Part shown: positions 15,275-27,435 of the stretch, piece by piece
Layout: every line of letters begins with the position of its first letter
How positions within the stretch are numbered: position 1 is the stretch's first letter
NCBI GenBank assembly: GCA_025966365.1
Contig: JAICWV010000020.1
Location: forward strand, 1-33,895
Direction of reading: 5' to 3'
Source: Chloroflexota bacterium
GTDB lineage: Bacteria; Chloroflexota; UBA5177
Length of the DNA: 33,895 nucleotides
Notes under the pieces: generated by a model
Told to the model about the DNA's origin: nothing
What the model saw: only the letters and a program-made list of their open reading frames with translations
Databases searched by the model: none
Program-made: the position numbers and the translations under genes

Positions 15275-16413
15275 TCACTGGCGAGACCGATAAACTACTC
15301 ATGATTCCGGGGCCGACCCCGGTCATGCCCGACATTCTTGACGCTCTGGCCGAGCCCACCGTATCGCACACGTCCTCCTACCTGGCCGGAATCATCCGAT
15401 ACTGCCAGGACGCGATTCGCATGATCGCGGGCAGCGCCGACGCGTCGGTGTTCCTCTTTGGCGGCTCGGGAACTCTGGCCCAGGAGGCGGCGGTAGCCAA
15501 TCTCCTGGCGCCGGGCGATCGTCTCCTGGTGGTCTCCAACGGCGTGTTCGGGGACCGCTTCGTGCCCATCGCCCGCGCGCATGGGGTCGAGGCAACTCCT
15601 CTCACGGCGGAGTGGGGCGGGTCCGTCACGCCCGACGAGCTGGATCGGGCGCTCGCCTCGGGGGGATTCCGCGCCGTCACGCTGACCCACGTCGAAACCT
15701 CCACCGGTGTGATGGCGCCCGTTGCCGATCTCGCTCGGGTGGCGCAGCGTCACCGCGCCCTTGTGATCGTCGATGCCGTTTGCTCACTGGCCGGTGCTCC
15801 GGTGGAGATGGATGCCTGGGGCCTGGACATCGTGCTAAGTGGCGCGCAGAAGGCACTGGGCGTCCCACCCGGTCTCAGCATTCTGGCAGCATCGTCCCGT
15901 GCCATGGACCGGAGGCGAGGGCTGGACAGCGTTTCGACGTACTACGCTGACTTCCTCAACTGGGAGCCAGCCATGCTCGATCCCCGGGTCTACTTTTCCA
16001 CCCATGCCGTCAACCTCTTTTACGCGTTGAAAGCGGCACTGGATGTGATCCTGGCCGAGGGACTGGAGTCGCGTTTTGCACGACACTGCGCGCTGGCCGG
16101 CTCCTTCCGTGCCGGAGCTGGCGCCCTCGGATTTACCCCTCTGACCGACCAGCGCTTCCTGGCACCGACCATGTCGGTCGCGGCCTATCCGGACGGCATT
16201 GACGATGCCCGGTTCCTCATCCCGCTGAGCGAGGACGGCGTGGTGGCGGCGGGTTGCCTGGGAGCGGCCCGAGGGACGGGTGCCCGCTTTGGCCATATGG
16301 GGAACATCACGCACGAGGACATCCTGCGCGCCCTCGACGCCATGGAACGGGTGCTCAAGGCGGCAGGACTGGACATCGCCCGCGGAGCCGGGCTGGCTGC
16401 ATCCTCTCAGTAG
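15268..16413 (+). CDS. Class V aminotransferase, alanine/serine-glyoxylate type
   Basis: PLP-dependent aminotransferase of about 381 residues, closest in pattern to alanine-glyoxylate or serine-glyoxylate aminotransferases. MIPGPTPVMPDILDAL is the family N-terminus, FGGSGTLAQEAAVANLL the cofactor phosphate region, HVETSTGVMAPV and VDAVCSLAGAPVEMDAWGLD bind PLP, and Lys195 in SGAQKALGVPPGL is the Schiff-base lysine. The N-terminal segment usually reading HRSPEF or HRTPEY is here SHTSSYLAG, so substrate choice may differ. The start overlaps the preceding stop by seven bases, which suggests coupling to one-carbon metabolism. The end overlaps the convergent XRE gene by seven bases. Confidence 0.9.
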   Translation: MLITGETDKLLMIPGPTPVMPDILDALAEPTVSHTSSYLAGIIRYCQDAIRMIAGSADASVFLFGGSGTLAQEAAVANLLAPGDRLLVVSNGVFGDRFVPIARAHGVEATPLTAEWGGSVTPDELDRALASGGFRAVTLTHVETSTGVMAPVADLARVAQRHRALVIVDAVCSLAGAPVEMDAWGLDIVLSGAQKALGVPPGLSILAASSRAMDRRRGLDSVSTYYADFLNWEPAMLDPRVYFSTHAVNLFYALKAALDVILAEGLESRFARHCALAGSFRAGAGALGFTPLTDQRFLAPTMSVAAYPDGIDDARFLIPLSEDGVVAAGCLGAARGTGARFGHMGNITHEDILRALDAMERVLKAAGLDIARGAGLAASSQ

Positions 16414-18236
16414 GACTCGTCTTTACTGGACCGTGCGCGGCCGTGACCCCGGCGGGACACGCCCCCGCGTTCCAGCCGCTGGACCTCGCGAATCTTGCCG
16501 CGAAGGATCTCGCGGACCGCCGCCCGATCCCGTATGACCCCGGGGCCGTCCCACAACTCGGTGAAGTACGCGTGGAATGCATCCACGATTCGGGTTTCGC
16601 GCAGGACCGCGAAGAAGCCTTCCTCTCGATCGACATCGCGAGATTCGGGCCAGACTTGAACGAAGACAGCCCGATTTCCGTTCACGGGGATCCCCATTCG
16701 GATGGTGAGCAGGTTCCGAGGAAACGGCTCCTCCATGCGGTCGGGATCAGCGATTCCGAGGTGAAACCGCTCGTACTGGTCGAGGAGTGCGATCAATCGT
16801 TCTAGATGCTCGATGCGGAATCGAGCGGGCACGCAGCCATCGGGCTGCAAGTCCTGCGCCCGGGCTATCAGCCAGTCATCTCGGTCATACCGGCCGCGCA
16901 CCAGATCATCGAGGGCAGCCGCGCTCATGAGATCGTACGACAGGTACGACTGAAGACCGTTCTCGAGAAGCTGTCCTCGCTTGATCATGGCGCGCTCGTA
17001 CTGGTCCACCAGGTCGAGAGCGGGCCGCGACTCTTGCCCTTCGTCTATCGGCTCCCGCGCCTGCCGCGCGGCCCAGCGCCACAGGTCCTTGGGGACGGTT
17101 GCAAGCGCGGGACCGGGCTTGATCTGGTAACGATCGGCCGGAATCTGGTCGGGATGGAGCAGGATACGCAACAGGGCGGTGTACTGGGGGTACGTGTCGA
17201 TGAGCTGTTCAGCGGCCGCCTCGCTCTTCTGGAAGACCACCGCCATCTGGCGCTGAATGGACGGATCGTAGAGCTTGAGGGCGGCATCCGCCGCCCGCCC
17301 TGGCTCGGTGCTCCACAGCTGGATCGCGCATGAGCCGGGAATGACCAGGAGATCAAAATCGGTGGACGAGTCGGGATCGTCGGCAAGATATTTCGCCACG
17401 TACCGTCCCTTCCTCCCGGCCAGTTCTACCGCCTGAGAGGTGATATCGAGATAGCGGCGCGTCAGCGTGGAATAGCGCAGGAGATGGAGTACATTCCATC
17501 CGCGGTCGAGCACCCCGCGAAGTGTCTGCAGAAGCTCAGCCCGCAGCTCGGGCTCGACCATCGCGAAGACATCATGTCCCTGATAGGTCAGGAGGATGGT
17601 TCGGTTGGGGGCGTCAGGAGGCCTGGCCGTTCCTTCCTTCAGTGCGTCGATGATGACTCGCGCCACCTCGGTCCACCCATGGAACAGCTCGGCGCGTGTG
17701 GTCGTTTCCTGCCTGCTGGGGAGGGCGGTCAAATCGAAGCCCACGGACACGCGCTGGTGGGTCGCGAGACTCGCGACCTCCTCCGGCGCCGGAACAGCCC
17801 CGCCGCTCGGCACGCGCCGGGAGTTCTGACGCATGAAATCGGTTGCCCAAAGTGTGAGGTCGGACTCCGATGTGTCGAGACCATGATCGAAATCGGGAAT
17901 CTCGGGTGCTCGACCCTCCGGCCCGATCAGACGCTCGAGCAGTGTGGAGATGCGTTCCAGGGAGGCATCAATGCCGTCGCCGTGTCCTTCCCCTTTCCCG
18001 GCACGAACCAGCGCTGCCGGGGAGATGCCCAACTCGCTGGCGATGGCCTCGACGATGTGGCGACTCACGCGGCGCGTGTACCCGGTTTCAATGTGTCCGA
18101 TCAGCGCGCTGGACACACCCACGCGGCGCGCCAACGCCTCCTGGCTCATGGCGTTTCTGGGCGAGGTGCGCAAGTGCCGAACCATATCTCCGTCGATTTC
18201 GACGACGTCCAGCGATCGGCCGGCAACGCGGGACAT
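16407..18236 (-). CDS. XRE-family regulator with a large C-terminal region of unknown function
   Basis: DNA-binding regulator of unusual size (609 residues). Residues of about 15-75 form an XRE/Cro helix-turn-helix (MSQEALARRVGVSSALIGHIETGYTRRVSRHIVEAIASELGISPAAL). The remaining 520 or so residues match no domain I can name: a linker, a part beginning RTILLTYQGHDVFAMVEPELRAELLQTLRGVLDRGWNVLHLLRYS, a Lys/Arg-rich centre, and a C-terminal part rich in Asp/Arg. There is no membrane segment or enzyme signature. ATG 18236 has AGGAGTGTG just upstream. It stands alone on the minus strand, convergent with the aminotransferase and downstream of the phosphatase gene; its targets cannot be read from the sequence. 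Confidence 0.85.
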   Translation of the reverse strand: MSRVAGRSLDVVEIDGDMVRHLRTSPRNAMSQEALARRVGVSSALIGHIETGYTRRVSRHIVEAIASELGISPAALVRAGKGEGHGDGIDASLERISTLLERLIGPEGRAPEIPDFDHGLDTSESDLTLWATDFMRQNSRRVPSGGAVPAPEEVASLATHQRVSVGFDLTALPSRQETTTRAELFHGWTEVARVIIDALKEGTARPPDAPNRTILLTYQGHDVFAMVEPELRAELLQTLRGVLDRGWNVLHLLRYSTLTRRYLDITSQAVELAGRKGRYVAKYLADDPDSSTDFDLLVIPGSCAIQLWSTEPGRAADAALKLYDPSIQRQMAVVFQKSEAAAEQLIDTYPQYTALLRILLHPDQIPADRYQIKPGPALATVPKDLWRWAARQAREPIDEGQESRPALDLVDQYERAMIKRGQLLENGLQSYLSYDLMSAAALDDLVRGRYDRDDWLIARAQDLQPDGCVPARFRIEHLERLIALLDQYERFHLGIADPDRMEEPFPRNLLTIRMGIPVNGNRAVFVQVWPESRDVDREEGFFAVLRETRIVDAFHAYFTELWDGPGVIRDRAAVREILRGKIREVQRLERGGVSRRGHGRARSSKDESY

Positions 18237-18479
18237 TCACACTCCTGTACAGACCAGACTGTCATACATTACATCAGACGGCGCCGTGTATGCCTCACTG
18301 CATCCCTGCCTTCTGACAATTGCAACAGAGACTCGGAGTAGTCCTGGTGACTCCCTGTCTGGTCCTGTCAGCCGGAGGCGTCGCCTCGGCAGCGGTAACA
18401 GCGATGGCGTCGGGATTACGACCTCGGATACGGCCGCCTACAGCCCCGGTATTACGTCCATGCCTCGAACCGGTGGCGG

Positions 18480-20162
18480 TCAGGCGCCAAGCTTTTTGGG
18501 GGCCGGAGCCGAATCTCCGGATTGCTGGGCGATGTCCGCGGCGGATCGCGCGATCAGCGCCGCCTGGTATTCATTCAAGCGCCCGGTCAGGTCGTGCTGG
18601 GTGGTGCTCTGGGAGTCGGTCGCGCCTTTCAGCGCGTCGGCCAGGACTATACCATCCATCCGCTCGGGGTGGAGGCCGAGCAGGGTGAGGACCGTGGGCG
18701 CGATGTCCATCAGCCGGGCTGGAAACGGCGACGTATGATTTCGGCGAACGCCGGGCCCGCTGATGACCAGGGGGATATGCTGCGCGCCCCAGGTTGCGCC
18801 CCCGTGTTCCCCGTGCACCTCCGGATTGTGGCTGGTGATGGTGTTCTCTTCGAACCACAGCGCGATATCGGGGGCAATGGGCCCCGCGAACGTCTGCAGC
18901 AGGTACTGATACGCCTTTTCCAGCTCGACATCCACCGCGGTCCCGGTGGGGACCACCGGATGGTAGGTGTACTGGCCGCCCTCCAGCGTCTGGTAGTGCG
19001 CGAAGGCGACGGATTGCGCGTCAGCGGACCGGTAGAGCGGAAGAGTGGGAAAGGCATCGACCATCTTCTGCGCCACAGATCCCGCTGCCGCCGGGTTCTT
19101 GAGCCAGATGTACGCCGAATTACCGCCGACATGGAAGAGGTATTCACCGCCGGCATCCCGTATGGCGTGCTTGATCACGGAGTCGTCGAGCTGAAAGGTG
19201 TTGCCCACCATCCCGTGGTCCGCGGTGACCACAACAATCGTCTGGTCGAGGATGCCTCGCCGGCGCAGCTCGCCGATCAGCCGCCCGATCTGGACGTCGG
19301 CAGCGGCGGCGATACGCCGCATCACATCGGGAGAGGCAGGGCCGCCGACACGGTGACCGTAAATGTCGGCGCCGGGAAGGTTGATCATCAGGAGGCGTGG
19401 GTCGAGGGTGGACAGAGATTGCAGTGCCATCGTCATCGCCATCTCGTCGAATTGTCCGTATGTCAGGGGCCATGCCCGTGACATCGAGGGCTGCTCCAGG
19501 AACGACTGGGGCGGGATGTGGTGCGGGATGCCGCGGGTCACAATTCGCTTCCCCACCGGCTGTCCAAAGATGATGTAGTCCGCCGCCGAGCCGCCCAGCG
19601 CATCCGCGGCATAGTACTTTTCGCTGCTGAGCGCCACCACCCGGGCGTGCGGGTCCTGCCGCTTCATGGCCTGGGGAATCGAGTTCACGCCGTGCTGCTG
19701 AAGCTGTGCCTCCAGACGGCCGCTCATCACTCCCTGCCACCAGGCGGTGTAGTCCTCCTGGCCCGTCTTCGGATCCCGCCAGCTAAAGCCGATGACGCCG
19801 TTGTGAGCAGGACGCGCTCCGGTCGAGATGGTGGCATGACCGGTGGGCGTATACGACTCGAGGTGCCCCACCCAGGCGTTGCTGTAGGTGGTGCCGTGCT
19901 GCATCAGCCAGTGCAAACTGGGCATTGGAGCCAGCGACTCATAATCGGCCCGGAACGCGTCCATCACCAGCACGACCACATAGGGAGCGTGCGACGGATA
20001 CTTTCGCACGTCCGGCGCCGCCATCGCCCTCCGCACCCCGGGCCCCAGCAACGACTCGATGAATCCCATGCCGACGCCGAGGGCCAGCAAGCGGCGGACG
20101 AAGTCGCGCCTGGACAGGGACCCGGAGAGATACTGTGAGAGGGCTTGATCGAGATCCGACAC
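18480..20162 (-). CDS. Tat-exported alkaline-phosphatase-family phosphodiesterase
   Basis: Secreted metal-dependent phosphatase or phosphodiesterase of the alkaline-phosphatase superfamily (type I phosphodiesterase/nucleotide pyrophosphatase branch), 560 residues. The N-terminus carries a twin-arginine signal, SRRDFVRRLLALGVGMGF (residues 17-34), so export is in folded form. Metal and nucleophile sites: VVVLVMDAFRADY (Asp68), ESYTPTGHATISTGARPAHNGV (probable Thr nucleophile, Thr105 or Thr107), VVTADHGMVGN and HGGATWGAQHIPLVISGPG. The substrate is unknown. GTG 20162 is the start; no Shine-Dalgarno is visible, but a -10/-35 pair lies just upstream. It is divergent from the gene at 20223. Confidence 0.9.
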   Translation of the reverse strand: MSDLDQALSQYLSGSLSRRDFVRRLLALGVGMGFIESLLGPGVRRAMAAPDVRKYPSHAPYVVVLVMDAFRADYESLAPMPSLHWLMQHGTTYSNAWVGHLESYTPTGHATISTGARPAHNGVIGFSWRDPKTGQEDYTAWWQGVMSGRLEAQLQQHGVNSIPQAMKRQDPHARVVALSSEKYYAADALGGSAADYIIFGQPVGKRIVTRGIPHHIPPQSFLEQPSMSRAWPLTYGQFDEMAMTMALQSLSTLDPRLLMINLPGADIYGHRVGGPASPDVMRRIAAAADVQIGRLIGELRRRGILDQTIVVVTADHGMVGNTFQLDDSVIKHAIRDAGGEYLFHVGGNSAYIWLKNPAAAGSVAQKMVDAFPTLPLYRSADAQSVAFAHYQTLEGGQYTYHPVVPTGTAVDVELEKAYQYLLQTFAGPIAPDIALWFEENTITSHNPEVHGEHGGATWGAQHIPLVISGPGVRRNHTSPFPARLMDIAPTVLTLLGLHPERMDGIVLADALKGATDSQSTTQHDLTGRLNEYQAALIARSAADIAQQSGDSAPAPKKLGA

Positions 20163-20198
20163 GGCAGTGGAAAACGGTCAGGGGCCGACCGCTGCGCT

Positions 20199-20227
20199 AT
20201 TGTACGGATACGGAGAAGGGATGTGCA
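20199..20227 (-). promoter_or_regulatory. Candidate promoter for the exported phosphatase gene
   Basis: On the minus strand, TGCACA (20222-20227), 17 bases, TACAAT (20199-20204). The -10 is a 5/6 match and the -35 a 4/6 match. The -35 overlaps the first codon of the divergent gene at 20223. Transcription would start about 20192, 30 bases before GTG 20162. Confidence 0.45.
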
Positions 20228-20988
20228 GACGTCTTCACCGTCAGTCGCCACAGACCTCCCGGTGGCCAGGGCCGGGCTGGCGGCCGTCCGGTCGCGGCTC
20301 CTGCGCCAGTATGTTGGACTGGGGCCGGGAACGCTTCAGTCTCGCGAGTTGTGGCCGCAAACGACCCCTGCGCTTGCTCTGGCCCGCATCGCGCGCCGGG
20401 ACGACGACGCGGCATGTTCCATCGAGGCACTCCTTCACCGGCGGGCCCGAAAGGCTTCGATCGCACTCGAGGGCGCGACTGCCGACTACGCCCTGGCGTC
20501 CTTTCTGGCTGCTCGCTCGCGTCTCCTGAGTGCCGTGGCGAAGCTGCACAGTGACGCGCCGCTTGCCCCGTCGTCGCCGACTATGACGCTCCTGGCCAGG
20601 TGCCGCGACCTGGATGTCCGCTGGGCGCGGCGCCTGGAGTGGTGGAACGAGGAACAGCAGATTCCCTTTGAGGCGGGTCCGGTCTCGATACTGACCGCCG
20701 CCGTCCGTGCCGCCCGCAAAGAGCTGCTGACGGCGCTGGCTCTGCTGCCGTCGGCCGCGCGTCCCGGGTGGCGGGCACAGCTTCTGGCACGTTCGCGCAG
20801 TGAAACGCAGCTTCTTCGCTCGCTCAATCCGCCGCCCGGGCCGGGTGCCGGACCAGGGGTTGACGGACTCCCGGAGCTTGCCTGGGAGGATACCTGGCGC
20901 CAGTTCCACGACACGCATCACGCGCTTGTGATGCGGCTGGACACGTGGGGCCCTCCACTCCTGGAGGACCTCGCGCTCTACCGTCAGA

Positions 20989-24550
<3,562 letters not shown>

Positions 24551-24569
24551 CTGGTCCTCCTCCGTATGC

Positions 24570-24938
24570 TCACGTCTCAGTGTTGGGCAGCGATGCCAGG
24601 GCCTTTCGCAGGGCGGACGCGGCCAGGGCGGAGGCATGCGCCTTCCGCGCCGGCAAGCCCCCCAGCGCCTCCGTGATGCGCTCGCGGTCCAGCGCGCGCG
24701 CCTCCTGGAGCGGCATGCCCGCGACCAGCTCGCTGGTCACGCTGGCAGCGGCAATGGCGGGCGCGCACCCCTCAGCCCTCCAGCGCATCTCAAGGACCCG
24801 GTCGCCCGCCACGCGGAGCCACACGTGCAAGCGGTCGCCGCAGATCGGGTTCTCGTCTTCGGCTTCGGTGTCCGCCCCCTCGATCTCGCCGACATTCCTG
24901 GGGTGGTTGAAATGGTCGATCACGGCCTCCGAGTACAC
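24570..24938 (-). CDS. NifU/IscU-like Fe-S scaffold lacking the third cysteine
   Basis: Scaffold on which the desulfurase encoded just upstream would help build an Fe-S cluster. 122 residues from GTG 24938, giving the usual start YSEAVIDHFNHPRNVGE. Cys33 with Asp35 (NPICGD) and Cys58 (EGCAPAIAAAS) match the first two cluster cysteines of IscU. The third, normally in an HCS-type motif near residue 100, is Ala102 (KAHASALAASAL), a two-base codon change. Cluster assembly or transfer may therefore differ, or another ligand such as His101 may serve. The start lies one base after the iscS stop. Confidence 0.88.
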   Translation of the reverse strand: MYSEAVIDHFNHPRNVGEIEGADTEAEDENPICGDRLHVWLRVAGDRVLEMRWRAEGCAPAIAAASVTSELVAGMPLQEARALDRERITEALGGLPARKAHASALAASALRKALASLPNTET

Positions 24939-24939
24939 G

Positions 24940-26109
24940 TCAGGCCCCGTACACGGCCGGTGAAAGCCCGCGAAGTCGGGTGACCAGACCGTGCAGCACG
25001 TCGACGGTTCGGTCCATCTCGTCCCTGGTGTTGTCTCGCCCGACGGTGAGTCGGAGAGATGAGCGCGTGGCCTCGTCGGGAAGGCCCAGTGCCTCCAGGA
25101 CATGTGATGGGTCCAGAGATCCCGAGGTGCAGGCGGAGCCGCTGGAGGCCATGATGCCGGCCAGATCCAGCCCCAGAAGCAGCGACTCTCCGTGGACGCC
25201 GTCCAGTGAAAGATTGATGTTGTTCGGCAGCCGATGGGTGGTGTCGCCGTTGATGCGGACACCGGGAATCCCGTCCAGGATCCGCGTCATGAGATGATCG
25301 CGGAGCGCCCGCGCCTGAGCCGAGCGGCGCTCGCGCTCCTGGACTGCAAGCGACAGCGCCTTGCCGCTGCCGACAATACCGGCCACGTTCTCCGTTCCTG
25401 CTCTGCGATTGCGCTCCTGCCCCCCGCCGGTGAGGAGCGGCCACCATGGGGTGCCGCGGCGCAGGTACAGCACCCCGGTTCCCTTGGGCCCGTACAGCTT
25501 ATGGGCGGAGAGACTGAGCAGGTCGATGGGTACGGTTCGGAGGTCGATGGTCAGGTACCCTGCCGCCTGCACCGCGTCTACATGTAGAGGGATACCTCGC
25601 GCTCGCGTCATTGCCGCGATTGCCTCCACCGGCTGAATGGTGCCGATCTCGTTGTTTGCCCACATCACCGAGACCAGGGCCGTATCGGGACGCAGTGCCC
25701 GCTCGATCTCCCCTGGATCGACGATGCCGTTTGCGCCAACGGGGACCACCGTGACCTCGAACCCAAACAGGGCTTCCAGCTCCTCCATGGGGTGGAGCAC
25801 GGCGTGATGCTCGATGGCGGTGGTGATCGCGTGCCGATGGGTCTGGCGCCTCGCCAGAGCAACCCCCTTGACCGCCGCGTTGTTGCTCTCGGTGGCCCCG
25901 CCGGTAAAGATGATCTCGGCGGCGGCGGCGCCGATGCAGGCGGCAACCTCGTCCCGGGCGCGATCGATCGCGGCTCGGGCGTCCTGCGCCGCGCGATAGA
26001 TACTGGAGGGATTGGCAAAGGAATCCTCCAGAAACGGCTCCATGACGGCGCGGACCTCGGGATGCAGCGGAGTGGTCGCCGCGTGGTCGAGGTAAATGGG
26101 TGAAGACAT
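24940..26109 (-). CDS. iscS: Cysteine desulfurase
   Basis: PLP enzyme that takes sulfur from cysteine for Fe-S clusters. 389 residues. YLDHAATTPLHPEV is the family N-terminus, TSGATES-type FTGGATESNNAAV binds PLP, WANNEIGTIQP and HVDAVQAAG follow, Lys204 in SLSAHKLYGPKG holds PLP, and Cys327 in GSACTSG is the persulfide cysteine (group I, IscS/NifS-like). ATG 26109 has no clear Shine-Dalgarno; a -10-like TATACT (minus strand, 26124-26129) would give a leader of about eight bases. It heads the operon iscS-iscU-gpmI-eno-HD hydrolase and is divergent from the phosphofructokinase gene. Confidence 0.96.
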   Translation of the reverse strand: MSSPIYLDHAATTPLHPEVRAVMEPFLEDSFANPSSIYRAAQDARAAIDRARDEVAACIGAAAAEIIFTGGATESNNAAVKGVALARRQTHRHAITTAIEHHAVLHPMEELEALFGFEVTVVPVGANGIVDPGEIERALRPDTALVSVMWANNEIGTIQPVEAIAAMTRARGIPLHVDAVQAAGYLTIDLRTVPIDLLSLSAHKLYGPKGTGVLYLRRGTPWWPLLTGGGQERNRRAGTENVAGIVGSGKALSLAVQERERRSAQARALRDHLMTRILDGIPGVRINGDTTHRLPNNINLSLDGVHGESLLLGLDLAGIMASSGSACTSGSLDPSHVLEALGLPDEATRSSLRLTVGRDNTRDEMDRTVDVLHGLVTRLRGLSPAVYGA

Positions 26110-26123
26110 GCCGTGGCCACTTC

Positions 26124-26147
26124 AGTATAGGAGCCGCGGTTACCGCG
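26124..26147. promoter_or_regulatory. Shared iscS/phosphofructokinase promoter region with palindrome
   Basis: Minus-strand TATACT (26124-26129) is a -10 candidate for iscS. On the plus strand TATAGG (26126-26131) overlaps it and is a weaker candidate for the divergent gene. Next to them is a perfect palindrome, CGCGGTTACCGCG (26135-26147), where a regulator of both genes could bind. Neither -10 has a good -35. Confidence 0.35.
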
Positions 26148-26165
26148 CTCGTGATAGCGTTTCAG

Positions 26166-27356
26166 GTGAAGAAGGGGAAACTGCTGGTCGGCCAGGCAGG
26201 TGGGGCCACCGCCGTCATCAACAGCAGCCTGGCCGGCGTCATCTCCGAGGCGCAGTCCTCCGGGGCATTTGACGCCATATGGGGGATGCGCCGGGCGGCC
26301 GAGGGAGCGCTTCAGGGGGACCTGGTCGATCTCACCGGCATCTCGCCCGCGGGGCTCGCCGCGCTGGCGGCGACCCCGGGCGCCGCACTGACCTCCTCGC
26401 GCCATAAGCTGTCCGACGACGATGTCGAACGTCTTCTCGATCTCTTCCGGAAGTACGACATCCGTGCCTTTCTTTACATCGGCGGCAACGACTCCGCCGA
26501 CACCGTCCACCGGCTCGCGCGCATGGCTGCATACGGGGGCCAGGAGCTGGCCGCTATCGCCGTGCCCAAGACCATCGACAATGACCTGCCGGAAACGGAC
26601 CATTCACCGGGCTACGGCAGCATCGCGCGCTATGTGGCCATCGCCACCATGGATTCGGCCCAGGACACGGAGTCGATGCCTACCATGTACCCCGTCAAAT
26701 TCCTGGAGGTTATGGGCCGCGACGCCGGATGGGTCGCCGCGGCGGCCGGTCTGGCGAAGCGGCAGGAAGAGGATGCGCCGCACCTGATCTATACACCCGA
26801 GATTCGCCTGTCGCGTGAGCGCCTCCTGGCCGACGTGGAGCGGGTCTACCAGATGTACGGGCGTGTGGTAGCGGTGACGGCGGAGACGGTGCGCGACGAG
26901 AGCGGGCACCCCTTTGCCGACACCGGAGCCGAGCTCGACGCCTTCGGTCATCCGCTCTTGCGCGGCACCGCCGCCGGCATGTGCAGGTTGGTCCAGAGTG
27001 AGATGGGGCTTCGCTCACGCTTCGACAAGCCGGGCTCTTTGCAACGCATGTCCATGGCGCATGTTTCTCCGGTTGACCTGACCGAAGCGGCGGAGGTCGG
27101 CAGAGCGGCGGTTCGCCTGGCCCTTTCCGGCGCCGGCGACCGCATGATCACGATCGTTCGGGACTCCAACCAGCCCTACGCCTCCCACACCGAAGACGTC
27201 GAGCTCCACCTCGTCGCCAACCGCCAGCGGCTCATGCCTCTCGACTATCTCGGCTCCGACGGCTCCGTCACCGACGCGTTCAGGGAGTATGCCATGCCGC
27301 TGCTCGGGCCGGAGCCCCTACCGCGGTACCCGCGGCTGGACGACCTGCTGTCGTGA
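26166..27356 (+). CDS. 6-phosphofructokinase, predicted PPi-dependent
   Basis: Phosphorylates fructose 6-phosphate, probably with pyrophosphate and so reversibly. 396 residues from GTG 26166 (VKKGKLLVGQAGGATAVINSS). In E. coli PfkA the phosphate-donor site reads GGDGS and PGTIDND; here it is GGNDS (Asn108, Asp109) and PKTIDND (Lys135, catalytic Asp138). Asp in place of Gly104 and Lys in place of Gly124 are the known marks of PPi-dependent enzymes. Asn where a metal-binding Asp is usual is a further difference. MGRDAGW and SMAHVSPVD-type sugar-binding segments are present. No Shine-Dalgarno supports the start. It lies opposite the iscS-gpmI-eno operon, adding a third glycolytic gene. Confidence 0.9.
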   Translation: MKKGKLLVGQAGGATAVINSSLAGVISEAQSSGAFDAIWGMRRAAEGALQGDLVDLTGISPAGLAALAATPGAALTSSRHKLSDDDVERLLDLFRKYDIRAFLYIGGNDSADTVHRLARMAAYGGQELAAIAVPKTIDNDLPETDHSPGYGSIARYVAIATMDSAQDTESMPTMYPVKFLEVMGRDAGWVAAAAGLAKRQEEDAPHLIYTPEIRLSRERLLADVERVYQMYGRVVAVTAETVRDESGHPFADTGAELDAFGHPLLRGTAAGMCRLVQSEMGLRSRFDKPGSLQRMSMAHVSPVDLTEAAEVGRAAVRLALSGAGDRMITIVRDSNQPYASHTEDVELHLVANRQRLMPLDYLGSDGSVTDAFREYAMPLLGPEPLPRYPRLDDLLS

Positions 27357-27435
27357 CCGGCGACCAACTTGCAGGAGACCGCGGCAGCTGAACTGGAAGG
27401 CGGACAGCAGTCGCCGTGAAGGGGGGCGCGGCGCG

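Noticed and set aside
18371-18390. Hairpin GAGGC-GTC-GCCTC as a terminator for the phosphatase gene
   Set aside because: It lies about 100 bases past the stop, has a bulge and a short stem, and lacks a T-run on the relevant strand.
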